Assembly: GCA_017550745.1 (NCBI GenBank)
Contig: JAFZOG010000104.1
Location: 1 to 57,459 of the forward strand
DNA length: 57,459 nucleotides
Direction of reading: 5' to 3'
Source: Clostridia bacterium
GTDB taxonomy: Bacteria > Bacillota > Clostridia > Christensenellales > Aristaeellaceae
A program made the position numbers and the translations under genes. The notes under the pieces were generated by a model. It was not told where the DNA came from. It did not search any database and saw nothing but the letters and a program-made list of their open reading frames with translations. Positions 26,347-34,741 of this stretch are shown one piece after another. Position 1 is the first letter of the stretch. Every line of letters starts with the position of its first letter.

Positions 26347-28584
26347 ATGCGTACCATCGTTTCATTGAACCGTAAATGGGCGTTCCGAAAGGGCGTCAGC
26401 GCGCCGCCCGAGGCCCTCTGCCCGGAATGGGATTTTGTCAGCCTGCCCCATACCTGGAACGGCATCGACGGCCAGGACGGCGGCGGGGACTTCTGGCGGG
26501 GCACAGCCTGTTATGTAAAGGAGCTGTCCAAAGCCGAGCTGCCCGCGGGGGAAAAGTATCTGCTGGATTTTCCGGCGGTGAACGCTTCCGCCGACGTGTA
26601 TGTGAACGGCAGGCACCTGTGCCGTCATGACGGCGGTTACAGCGATTTCAAGGTGGATATCACCGGCGCTTTGCAGGACAAGAACCTGATCTGCGTCCTG
26701 GCGGATAACAGCCGCAACGACCGCGTATATCCCCAGTCCGCGGATTTTACCTTCTATGGCGGCCTGTACCGGGGCGTGAACCTGATCGCTTTGCCCGCGG
26801 CCCATATCAACACGGAGACCGACGGCTTCCCCGGCCTGCATGTGACGCCGGAGCTGGACGGGGACAAAGCCGATGTGAAGATCGAAACCAAAGTAGTGAA
26901 CGGGGACGCCGGCCTGACCCTGCGCTATGCCATTCTGGACGCGGAAGGGAAGACGGTGGCGGAAACCGAAACCGAAGCAGCGGAAGCTGCGCTGACCCTG
27001 AACCCCGTCCACCGCTGGCACGGAAAGAAAGACCCCTATCTGTACACCGCGAAGGTGACGCTGCTGAAAGGCCAGGAAGAGCTGGACAGCGTATCCGCCC
27101 GTTTCGGCTGCCGGGAATACAGCATTGACCCGGAAAAGGGCTTCATCCTGAACGGGGAAAGCTATCCCCTCCGCGGCGTGTGCCGCCACCAGGACCGCCC
27201 CGGCATCGGCAACGCGCTGCTGCCCTGCCACCACGAGGAGGACATTGCCCTGATCCTGGAGGTAGGCGCCAATACCATCCGCCTGGCCCACTACCAGCAG
27301 GCCCAGTACATGTATGACCTGTGCGACGAAAAGGGCCTGGTGATCTGGGCGGAAATCCCCTATATTTCCGCCCACATGCCGAACGGACGGGAGAACACCG
27401 TTTCCCAGATGCGGGAGCTGATTACCCAGAATTACAACCACCCATCCATCGTGGTCTGGGGCCTGTCCAACGAAATCACCATGATGACCTCCACGGATGA
27501 GGACATGCTGGAAAACCACCGTATCCTCAACGAACTGGCCCACCGCCTCGACCCCACCCGGCCCACGGTGTTGGCCTGCGTGTCCATGTGCTCCATTGAC
27601 GATCCCATCGTGCGGATTCCCGACGTGGTCAGCTATAACCTGTACTTCGGCTGGTATGGCGGAAAGCCGGACATGACCGGCCCCTGGCTGGATACGTTCC
27701 ACGAAAAATATCCCGAAACCCCCATCGGCCTGAGCGAGTACGGCGCGGAGGCCCTGAACTGGCATAACGGCAGGCCCCATCAGGGGGATTACTCCGAGGA
27801 ATACCAGGCGTATTACCACGAGGAGCATATCAGGCAGCTGTTCAGCCGCCCCTACATCTGGGCCACGCACGTATGGAACATGTTCGACTTTGCCGCTGAC
27901 GCCCGGGAAGAGGGCGGCGAAAACGGCATGAACCACAAGGGCCTGGTCACCTTTGACCGCAAGTACAGGAAGGACGCCTTCTATGCCTACAAGGCCTGGC
28001 TCAGCGGCGAGCCCTTCGTGCATATCTGCGGCAGGCGCTATGTGGACCGGGTGGAGAATCCCAGCCGCGTCACCGTGTATTCCAACCAGCCGGAGGTGGA
28101 GCTGTTCCGAAACGGCGAAAGCCTGGGCAAAAAAACCGCGGAGGACCACTTCTTCCGTTTTGACGTGCCCAACGGCGGCGAAAGCCGGCTCACGGCTGTG
28201 GCAGGGGATTGCCGGGATGAGATCCTCATCCGCCATGCGGACGCGCCGAATCCCGCCTATGTGTTTGAGGAAAAGGGCGTGATCTTAAGCTGGCAGGAAA
28301 TCTCCGAGGAGGAAGGCTTCTATTCCCTGAACGATACCCTGGGGGACATCGCACTGAACCCGGACGCGGCGGAGCTGGTGCAGCGGGAGATCCTGGATCG
28401 GATGCCCAAGCGCCAGGGGATCTTCGGCGAACCGCCCAACGAGGAAGCGGAAAAGCGCAGGAAGGAGATCCAGAAGACCTTCACCGTGATCAGGATGGTA
28501 CGCTTGAGCAAGATGGAAATCGCCAAAGAAAAGCTGCTGGATGTGAACCGGGCGCTGAACGGCATCCGGAAACCTTCCGCATGA
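26347..28584 (+). CDS. Glycoside hydrolase family 2 protein, second copy
   Basis: A 745-residue GH2 enzyme with N-terminal jelly-roll, Ig-like domain and TIM barrel; acid/base E376 in GLSNEI and nucleophile E464 in GLSEYG. It is only distantly related to the GH2 enzyme at 3817-6138, so this is not a recent duplication. The C-terminal part after about 600 carries an Ig-like domain and a charged helical tail. AAGGAG lies about 8 nt upstream. Coupled with the GH88 enzyme, it probably removes a beta-linked galactose or glucuronate from the same oligosaccharide in the cytosol. Confidence 0.9.
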   Translation: MRTIVSLNRKWAFRKGVSAPPEALCPEWDFVSLPHTWNGIDGQDGGGDFWRGTACYVKELSKAELPAGEKYLLDFPAVNASADVYVNGRHLCRHDGGYSDFKVDITGALQDKNLICVLADNSRNDRVYPQSADFTFYGGLYRGVNLIALPAAHINTETDGFPGLHVTPELDGDKADVKIETKVVNGDAGLTLRYAILDAEGKTVAETETEAAEAALTLNPVHRWHGKKDPYLYTAKVTLLKGQEELDSVSARFGCREYSIDPEKGFILNGESYPLRGVCRHQDRPGIGNALLPCHHEEDIALILEVGANTIRLAHYQQAQYMYDLCDEKGLVIWAEIPYISAHMPNGRENTVSQMRELITQNYNHPSIVVWGLSNEITMMTSTDEDMLENHRILNELAHRLDPTRPTVLACVSMCSIDDPIVRIPDVVSYNLYFGWYGGKPDMTGPWLDTFHEKYPETPIGLSEYGAEALNWHNGRPHQGDYSEEYQAYYHEEHIRQLFSRPYIWATHVWNMFDFAADAREEGGENGMNHKGLVTFDRKYRKDAFYAYKAWLSGEPFVHICGRRYVDRVENPSRVTVYSNQPEVELFRNGESLGKKTAEDHFFRFDVPNGGESRLTAVAGDCRDEILIRHADAPNPAYVFEEKGVILSWQEISEEEGFYSLNDTLGDIALNPDAAELVQREILDRMPKRQGIFGEPPNEEAEKRRKEIQKTFTVIRMVRLSKMEIAKEKLLDVNRALNGIRKPSA

Positions 28585-28632
28585 CATAAAACAAGAACAG
28601 CGCCTTTTCGGCAAAAAGCTCAGGAGGCGTTC

Positions 28633-28660
28633 AGCCCTGCTTCACCGGCAGGGCTTTTTT
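28633..28660 (+). terminator. Terminator of the GH88-GH2 operon
   Basis: An 8-bp stem AGCCCTGC/GCAGGGCT (28633-28640 with 28648-28655) is followed by TTTTT. Confidence 0.85.
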
Positions 28661-28681
28661 GCGCAGCGTGAAAAAGAACTA

Positions 28682-28710
28682 TTGTCCTGTCTTGAAAAAT
28701 CTGTTATAAT
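28682..28710 (+). promoter_or_regulatory. Promoter of the permease-sugar transferase operon
   Basis: TTGTCC (28682-28687) and TATAAT (28705-28710) are 17 nt apart. The same two boxes and spacing occur at 44579-44607 before the EAL gene. A leader of about 110 nt follows. Confidence 0.75.
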
Positions 28711-28826
28711 AATGCCGTGTTTGAATCTGTTTTATAGCCAAAGGGAAACGCTTTTAGATTTTTTACAGAGCAGCTTTCTGCAAAACGCCGGCGCGGGCAG
28801 GGATCTGTTCACAGGAGATGAAGCAC

Positions 28827-30251
28827 ATGGGTAAAGATGCGAAAAAGAGGAAAATCACTCCGCTCAATGCCTGGGCGTTTTCGTTTGCGTGCGCTATCGG
28901 CTGGGCGGCGTTTATTATGCCCGCCACGACCTTTCTTCCCCAGGGCGGGGTGACCGGCTCCATCCTGGCGTTCATCGCAGGCGGGGCGGTCATGTGCGTC
29001 ATTGCAGCATGCTATCATTATCTGGGGAATCTGTATCCCGACCAGGGCGGTATTTACAGCATCATCAAATGCTCCCTGAACAGAAGCATAGCCTTTGTGG
29101 CGGCCTGGGGGATGGGGCTGGCGCATATGTGCTGCATCCCGCTGAACGCAAAGGCCATGGCAATGCTGATCCGGGTGTTCCTGGAGGAAGCGTTTGAGCT
29201 GAAGTTTGAGATCAACTTTTTCCAGTCCGATACGCTGCTGCTGGAAGCGGTGCTGATCGTGATTTGCCTCTTCCTCTTCGGCCTGATCAATGTCCGCGGT
29301 ATCAAGCAGGCCGCCCGGGTGCAGACCATCGGCGCGATCGTGCTGCTGAGCGGCATCGTGATCATGCTGATCGCCGCCGCCTTCACTTCCCCCAAGGGCG
29401 CCGCCGCGTTCACGCCTTCCCTTCCGGAGGGCAGCAGCTTTGTTTCGTCCTTCATACCCATTTTCCTGATCACGCCCTGGGCGTTCGTGGGATTTGACTC
29501 GCTGTCCAAGGTGACGCAGGAATTGAATTTTCCGGTCAAGCGGATCGGACGGATCATGATCATCGCCGTCATCTGCGGCACCTTTACCTATATCGCCAAT
29601 ATTCTGACCACGCTGCTGGGCATGCCCGCGGACTATGCGTCCTGGACCGAATACCTGAACGGCGTGAAAAAACTGTCCGGGGTAGACGCTTATCCCGTGG
29701 CGCTGGCCGCGAAAAACGCCATGGGAAAGGTCGGCGTGATGATCTTTTTTGCCTCCTGCATCAGCGCTACGCTGACCGGCCTTGTGGGTTTCTTCACCTC
29801 CATCAGCCGCCTGCTGAGCCAGATGGCGGAGGACGATATCCTGCCTGATTTCCTGGGCAAGATCGACCCCAAGCGGGGCACCCCCGCAAAAGCCATCTGG
29901 ACAGTGGTGGTGCTGGCCCTGCTCCTTTCCCTGATGCGCGATTCCTTCGATTTCATCGAGGAAGTGGCGTCGGTGGGCACGGCGCTGGGGTTTGGATTGG
30001 TGGCTGCCGCCACGCTGGTGAACGCCCAGTCCAGGGAAGATAAAAAATATGTGTGGGTCGGGCTGGCAGGCTTCCTGCTGTGCCTGTGCTTCCTGACGTT
30101 CCTGCTGACCGGCTTTGCGGGCCAAAACGGGGTGATGAGCTTCAAATCGTATTTCCTGCTGATGCTTTGGGTGTTCATCGGGATCGCGATCTATTCGTTC
30201 TTCACCCGGAATAAGCAAAAGTCCGAAATCGAACTGGACCACCAGAAATAA
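28827..30251 (+). CDS. APC-family amino acid permease, free-standing
   Basis: A 474-residue membrane protein of the amino acid-polyamine-organocation superfamily with about 12 membrane helices. The N-terminal NAWAFSFACAIGWAAFIMP and the central ITPWAFVGFDSLSKVTQELNFPVKR parallel WAFSIGTSIGWGSFI and ISPWAFIGFENISHFSEEYSFPVKK in the permease part of the kinase fusion at 36719-40948, so the two are paralogous modules. Of two ATGs 9 nt apart I choose the second, which has AGGAG at a workable distance; the first directly abuts it. It is followed at 20 nt by the sugar transferase. Substrate unknown; amino acid or amine import is inferred. Confidence 0.85.
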   Translation: MGKDAKKRKITPLNAWAFSFACAIGWAAFIMPATTFLPQGGVTGSILAFIAGGAVMCVIAACYHYLGNLYPDQGGIYSIIKCSLNRSIAFVAAWGMGLAHMCCIPLNAKAMAMLIRVFLEEAFELKFEINFFQSDTLLLEAVLIVICLFLFGLINVRGIKQAARVQTIGAIVLLSGIVIMLIAAAFTSPKGAAAFTPSLPEGSSFVSSFIPIFLITPWAFVGFDSLSKVTQELNFPVKRIGRIMIIAVICGTFTYIANILTTLLGMPADYASWTEYLNGVKKLSGVDAYPVALAAKNAMGKVGVMIFFASCISATLTGLVGFFTSISRLLSQMAEDDILPDFLGKIDPKRGTPAKAIWTVVVLALLLSLMRDSFDFIEEVASVGTALGFGLVAAATLVNAQSREDKKYVWVGLAGFLLCLCFLTFLLTGFAGQNGVMSFKSYFLLMLWVFIGIAIYSFFTRNKQKSEIELDHQK

Positions 30252-30271
30252 AGCGGGAAAGGAGACGGAAT

Positions 30272-31717
30272 ATGCAGGCAAGAAGTTCGGACAGCGCGCT
30301 GCGGCACTGGGATTTTACACTCTTGGATATGCTGGCGATGCAGCTGAGTTTTATCCTTTCCCACAGCCTCCTGATGCATGAAGGTTTTATATATTTCAAC
30401 CCGGTATGCCGGATGCAGGCGATGATTTTTTTCAGCGCGCAGATGGCGCTGGGGCTCCATTCGGATTCCTACGACCACGTGTTTTCCAGAGACAACTTCG
30501 CTGAGTTTACAAAGCTGCTGGTGAACATTCTGGAGATCTGGCTGCTGGGCGGAGTATTCATTTTCATGAACCAGCTGCCCTTCTCATTGGTTGAAACGTC
30601 GTTTGTTTCACTGACATATATCAATCTGGCTTTCTTTTTCCGCATTTGGAATAAGCGCCGCCATCTGCGCAAAGGGCTGCCCGTCAGAAAAACCTTCGTT
30701 GTCACCACGCGCTCCCAGGTGCGGCCCGTGGTGCGCAAAATCAGGCAGAGCGTTTCCGAGGCCAACTACCAGGTGGAAGGGCTCCTGCTCCTGGATGACG
30801 ATACGGACGGGCTGGAGGACCTGCACGTTCCGGTGTTCAAGATCAGCGATGAAGAGCTGCTGGATGATATTTCCCATTGGTGGATCGACGATGTGATCCT
30901 GGTGCTGGAAGAGGATATGAAATATCCCAGGCAGCTCATGGAGGCTTTCCTGGTGATGGGCATCACGGTGCATACCAGCCTTTCCGTGCTGGATGAGATT
31001 CCTTATTCCGCAGTGGATGTGCAGGAATTGGGCGAATACAAGGTGCTGACCAACAGCATCAAATTCGTTTCCAACCGGGCTTCGATCCTGAAGCGCATGG
31101 TGGATATCCTGGCGGGAATCGCGGGGGTGTGCGCCACGGGGCTGATCTTCCTTTTCGTCGCTCCGGTGATTTATATCAAGTCGCCCGGCCCCATCTTTTT
31201 CGCCCAGCCCCGCATCGGCCAGAACGGGCGCGTATTCAAAATGTACAAATTCCGCAGCATGTACATGGACGCGGAAAAGCGGAAGGCCGAGCTCATGGCG
31301 AAGAACAAGCTGCAGAGCGATCTGATGTTCAAACTGGACGACGACCCCCGCATCATCGGCAGCGAAAAGAAGGGAAAAGACGGAAAGCCAAAGGGCATCG
31401 GCAATTTCATCCGGAATACCAGCCTGGATGAATTTCCGCAGTTCTATAACGTGCTCAAGGGCGAGATGAGCCTGGTCGGCACCCGCCCCCCGACGGTGGA
31501 CGAATGGATCCACTATGACCCGCATCACCGGGTGCGCATGAGCGCCAAGCCCGGGATCACGGGCATGTGGCAGGTGAGCGGCCGCAGCGAGATCACGGAC
31601 TTTGAGGAAGTGGTGGCGCTGGACCAGTATTACATCGAGCATTGGAGCATCTGGCTGGACCTGAAGATCATCGCCAAAACGGTGATGGTGGTTTTGAAAC
31701 ACGAAGGCGCTGTATAA
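30272..31717 (+). CDS. Polyprenyl-phosphate sugar-1-phosphate transferase (WbaP/EpsE type)
   Basis: A 481-residue membrane enzyme that starts a surface polysaccharide repeat unit by moving a sugar-1-phosphate from a nucleotide sugar to undecaprenyl phosphate. It has about four N-terminal helices (to residue 125), a nucleotide-binding-like middle domain (about 130-265), another membrane helix and the bacterial sugar transferase domain (about 270-481) with the hallmarks KSPGPIFFAQPRIGQNGRVFKMYKFRSM, TSLDEFPQFYNVLKGEMSLVGTRPP and KPGITGMWQVSGRS. GGAAAGGAG precedes the start. No glycosyltransferases are adjacent, so the rest of the pathway is elsewhere. Its place in a cyclic-di-GMP island suggests regulated exopolysaccharide synthesis. 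Confidence 0.92.
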   Translation: MQARSSDSALRHWDFTLLDMLAMQLSFILSHSLLMHEGFIYFNPVCRMQAMIFFSAQMALGLHSDSYDHVFSRDNFAEFTKLLVNILEIWLLGGVFIFMNQLPFSLVETSFVSLTYINLAFFFRIWNKRRHLRKGLPVRKTFVVTTRSQVRPVVRKIRQSVSEANYQVEGLLLLDDDTDGLEDLHVPVFKISDEELLDDISHWWIDDVILVLEEDMKYPRQLMEAFLVMGITVHTSLSVLDEIPYSAVDVQELGEYKVLTNSIKFVSNRASILKRMVDILAGIAGVCATGLIFLFVAPVIYIKSPGPIFFAQPRIGQNGRVFKMYKFRSMYMDAEKRKAELMAKNKLQSDLMFKLDDDPRIIGSEKKGKDGKPKGIGNFIRNTSLDEFPQFYNVLKGEMSLVGTRPPTVDEWIHYDPHHRVRMSAKPGITGMWQVSGRSEITDFEEVVALDQYYIEHWSIWLDLKIIAKTVMVVLKHEGAV

Positions 31718-31764
31718 CGGCACAGCAAACGAAGCCCTGCACGGCGTATGCCCCGTGCTGTGTT

Positions 31765-31792
31765 CCCCTCCGGCGGCGAGGGGCTCTCTTTT
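31765..31792 (+). terminator. Probable terminator after the sugar transferase
   Basis: CCCCTC/GAGGGG (31765-31770 with 31778-31783) followed by CTCTCTTTT. A second stem GCACGG/CCGTGC (about 31739-31757) precedes it. Confidence 0.5.
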
Positions 31793-31823
31793 ATCACGTC
31801 CCGGTTCGAAGAAATGATGGGAA

Positions 31824-33725
31824 ATGAAAGCAATGAAAAAAATCGCACTGGTGACCTGCGGCTCCAATTTTGAACGGCATGGGAATATCATTCGCGCGAT
31901 GCGCCGGAAGATTGCCGAATTGGGAAGCTACGCGCTCTATGTCATCACAAGCTACGGCGTTTACGAGGACGGCATGGACTTTTCCCAGGGTGAGCCGGCG
32001 ATTTACCGCCTGCTGGAGGTCATTGATATCGACGGCTGCATCCTGGAAGCGAATCTTGGCAGTAGCGAGCTGGCGAAACGGATCGTTGCCATCCTGAAAA
32101 AACGCGGGATCCCCGTGCTGGCGATCAACCTGAAAATCGCGGATGTGCCAAGCCTGAATCTTGAAGTGAAGACCGCCGGGCTGGAGCTGCTGGAACACCT
32201 GATCCTGACCCACGCGTGTTCCCGGATCAACTTGGCGCTCAGCTTCGGAAACCGGGTGATTTCCGACAGCATGCTGGAGGTGTACCGCAAGGCGCTTTTG
32301 AAATACGGCATTCCCTATGACGAGCGCCGCGTGCTGACGACCAGCGTTTCCATCCAGAGCGGCCAGGATCTGTATGCGAGCTTTGACCGGCGGGGCGTCA
32401 TGAAGGACGCGCAGGCCGTGGTCTGCATCCATGACGTATGCGCCTTCGGTTTATGCATGGAGCTGTTGTCCAGGGGTATGCGGGTGCCGGAGGATCTGCG
32501 GGTCTGCTCTGTGAATTGCAGCGGCAACAGCATTGCCTGGTCCCCGGGGATCACCGGCATTGACCGCATGGACGGCAAGGCCGCCGAGCTCGCCTGCGAG
32601 CTGATGGATCGGATGCTCAGCGGCGGGCAGGTCAGCCCGGAAAACACCTATCCCGGCCAGTTGTGCTGCCTGCGCAGCTGCGGCTGCGGCGTTTCGGCTT
32701 CGGCCATGGACGGGCGGGCCGATGTTTTCCGGCGCCTGGTAATCAACAAGGTGGAAGCCGCCAAGCAGATCGGCGGCATGATGCAGTTCAACAACGCGCT
32801 GGAGGACGTGAGCTCCCTGGCCCAGCTGGCCGCGAACATCCGCAGGATGATGCTGGGGATCGGCTGCCTGTCCTATTTCTGCTGCCTGAATGAAAATGAC
32901 CTGCCCTATATCGAAAGCGACCGGGAGGATGCCGGGAGCGCCGTCGATTCCCCTTACCATGACAGGATGGTGGTCCTTACCGGAGAATCCGGGCGCACGG
33001 GAGACCTTTCTGGCGCCGCCTTTGCGCTGGAAAACCTTGTGCCCGCCGCGCCGCAGGCCGGGGATGTGTTTGTTGTCCTGCCGATCCATTATATCAACAG
33101 GTCCTATGGGTATATGGTGTTTTTGAACGATATGCTGCCTGTGGACAACTACCACTACCGGATCTGCCAGGACAGCATTGGCAGCAGCATCGATAACCTG
33201 CATCGGCATATGATCCAGAAAAGCACCATCGAGGAGCTGGATCTTCTGCATATGCAGGATCAGCTCACCGGCCTGCAGAACCGGTTTGCCTTCAAACGCT
33301 ACCGCAGGGAATACATATCCTCGCCGGGCGGATACACTACGGTGCTCATGGATATCGACGGCCTCAAGACCATTAACGACCAGTTCGGCCACTTGGCGGG
33401 CAACAACGCCATCTCCATCATCGCCGAGGTGATCCGGGAATCGGTGGGGGAGACGGATCTGGCGATCCGTTACGGCGGCGACGAATTTTTGATTCTGTCC
33501 CATGATACCAGCGCCGCGCTCTGGGAAGAACGCAGAAAGGAAATCAATCAGCGGCTGGAGGATATCTCTGTCCGGCAGCAGCTTCCTTACCGCCTGGGGG
33601 TCAGCCTGGGATACGCGGTTTCCACACTGGATACGCCCCTGTCCATTGAAAAAAGCCTGGAGCTTGCGGACAGGGCCATGTACGAAAACAAAAAGGAAAG
33701 GAAAGCGCGGTATAACGGCGTATGA
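31824..33725 (+). CDS. Diguanylate cyclase with LacI-type ligand-binding domain
   Basis: A 633-residue soluble protein. Residues 5-290 resemble the periplasmic-binding-protein core of LacI/GalR repressors but without their helix-turn-helix (VVCIHDVCAFGLCMELLSRGMRVPEDLRVCSVN is the typical LacI C-subdomain). A GAF-like middle region follows (about 300-465), then a GGDEF domain (475-633) with intact GGDEF at 551-555 and the metal/GTP motif MDIDGLKTIND. The inhibitory RxxD site is absent (GETD in its place). There is no signal peptide or membrane helix, so it should sense a cytosolic ligand, likely a sugar, and make cyclic di-GMP. The ribosome binding site is weak (GATGGGAA), leaving the first or fourth codon as start. 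Confidence 0.88.
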   Translation: MKAMKKIALVTCGSNFERHGNIIRAMRRKIAELGSYALYVITSYGVYEDGMDFSQGEPAIYRLLEVIDIDGCILEANLGSSELAKRIVAILKKRGIPVLAINLKIADVPSLNLEVKTAGLELLEHLILTHACSRINLALSFGNRVISDSMLEVYRKALLKYGIPYDERRVLTTSVSIQSGQDLYASFDRRGVMKDAQAVVCIHDVCAFGLCMELLSRGMRVPEDLRVCSVNCSGNSIAWSPGITGIDRMDGKAAELACELMDRMLSGGQVSPENTYPGQLCCLRSCGCGVSASAMDGRADVFRRLVINKVEAAKQIGGMMQFNNALEDVSSLAQLAANIRRMMLGIGCLSYFCCLNENDLPYIESDREDAGSAVDSPYHDRMVVLTGESGRTGDLSGAAFALENLVPAAPQAGDVFVVLPIHYINRSYGYMVFLNDMLPVDNYHYRICQDSIGSSIDNLHRHMIQKSTIEELDLLHMQDQLTGLQNRFAFKRYRREYISSPGGYTTVLMDIDGLKTINDQFGHLAGNNAISIIAEVIRESVGETDLAIRYGGDEFLILSHDTSAALWEERRKEINQRLEDISVRQQLPYRLGVSLGYAVSTLDTPLSIEKSLELADRAMYENKKERKARYNGV

Positions 33726-33804
33726 AGGCTGAATCGCCTGCGGCCATCGGCGTTTAGGGCGCACGCCCGGAAAACACACAGGATGAAAAAGGAGATGCGG
33801 CAAT

Positions 33805-34545
33805 ATGTATATCATGGATGACGGTATCAGGCTGAACGCGAAACTGGACATGCCCGTCCCCGCTGAAGGCAGGCATCCCCTCGTTATCATTATTCACGGC
33901 TTTACCGGGCATATGGAGGAAAGGCATATCGTGGCCGTGGCGAAAACCCTGAACGAGATCGGCTTTGCCACGCTGCGGGTGGACATGTACGGCCACGGGA
34001 ACAGCGACGGGAAATTTGAAAACCACACGCTTTACAAATGGCTCACCAACGCGATCACCGTGATCGACTATGCCAGGGCCCTTGATTTCGTCACGGACCT
34101 TTATCTCTGCGGCCATTCCCAGGGCGGTATGACGGTCATGCTGGCTGGGGCGATGAAGCACGATGCGGTCAAGGGCATCATCCCGCTGTCTCCTGCCTGG
34201 ATGATCCCGGAAGCGGCGAGAAACGGGACGCTGCTGGGCCAGGCCTTTGATCCCAGCCAGATTCCGGAAATGCTTCCGGCGTGGGGGGACCGGGGGCTGA
34301 ACGGCAACTATGTGCGGGTGGCGCAGACGATTCATGTGGAGGAGGCCATCGACCGCTATGACGGGCCCGTGCTGATCGTTCACGGGGATCAGGACGATGC
34401 GGTTCCCGTGGAATATGGCATACAAGCCGCGAAACGGTACAAAAACTGCAGGCTGGTACTGATTCCCGGGGATACGCATTGCTACGACCGTCATCTGGAT
34501 CAGGTGCTGGACGCCGTGCGGGACTGGATGCGGGAGAGGGCCTGA
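33805..34545 (+). CDS. Feruloyl/cinnamoyl esterase, Est1E-like alpha/beta hydrolase
   Basis: A 246-residue alpha/beta hydrolase that resembles, from memory, Est1E of Butyrivibrio proteoclasticus along its whole length, including HGFTGHMEERHIVAV, DMYGHGNSDGKFE and IPGDTHCYD. The catalytic triad would be S105 (GHSQGG), D197 (HGDQDD) and H225 (GDTHC), the same numbers I recall for Est1E. Such enzymes free ferulic or other hydroxycinnamic acids from plant xylan side chains. No signal peptide is present, so it acts on small imported esters. AAAAAGGAG lies about 11 nt upstream. It follows the LacI-type cyclase gene at 79 nt and could share its transcript. Confidence 0.9.
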   Translation: MYIMDDGIRLNAKLDMPVPAEGRHPLVIIIHGFTGHMEERHIVAVAKTLNEIGFATLRVDMYGHGNSDGKFENHTLYKWLTNAITVIDYARALDFVTDLYLCGHSQGGMTVMLAGAMKHDAVKGIIPLSPAWMIPEAARNGTLLGQAFDPSQIPEMLPAWGDRGLNGNYVRVAQTIHVEEAIDRYDGPVLIVHGDQDDAVPVEYGIQAAKRYKNCRLVLIPGDTHCYDRHLDQVLDAVRDWMRERA

Positions 34546-34619
34546 ACGCATGCTCGCCTTGGTCAGGCAGCATCAGGAAAGGGACGGCAGATTCCTGTAC
34601 GGAGGAGAAGTATCTCCAC

Positions 34620-34733
34620 CGCACCTGGACCCCGGCACGCGCGAATACCTGAAAAAGATCGGCGGAAGTGCCCGCCGTCTGTTGGGGCTGTCAAATGCCA
34701 TCAAGTTTGCGGGCGCGCCTGGCAGCATGGGAG
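34620..34733 (+). pseudogene. Internally deleted histidine kinase remnant
   Basis: The frame read through 34637 gives REYLKKIGGSARRLLGL joined directly to SNAIKFAGAPGSM. These correspond to residues 929-945 and 1019-1031 of the kinase at 36719-40948 (KEYLEKISGSAKHLLSL and SNAIKFTEAPGSV), that is, the end of the dimerisation domain and the N-box of the ATPase domain, with 73 residues missing between them. The remnant ends at the convergent cyclase gene. A reading frame starting at 34550 passes through it with a plausible upstream sequence, but it then runs antisense into the cyclase, so I treat it as a relic rather than a gene. Confidence 0.7.
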
Positions 34734-34741
34734 GCGGCTTT

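Noticed and set aside
26362-28236. Antisense open frame of 624 codons across the second GH2 gene
   Set aside because: Same reason: no motifs, composition of a shadow frame, and the plus-strand GH2 has both catalytic glutamates.
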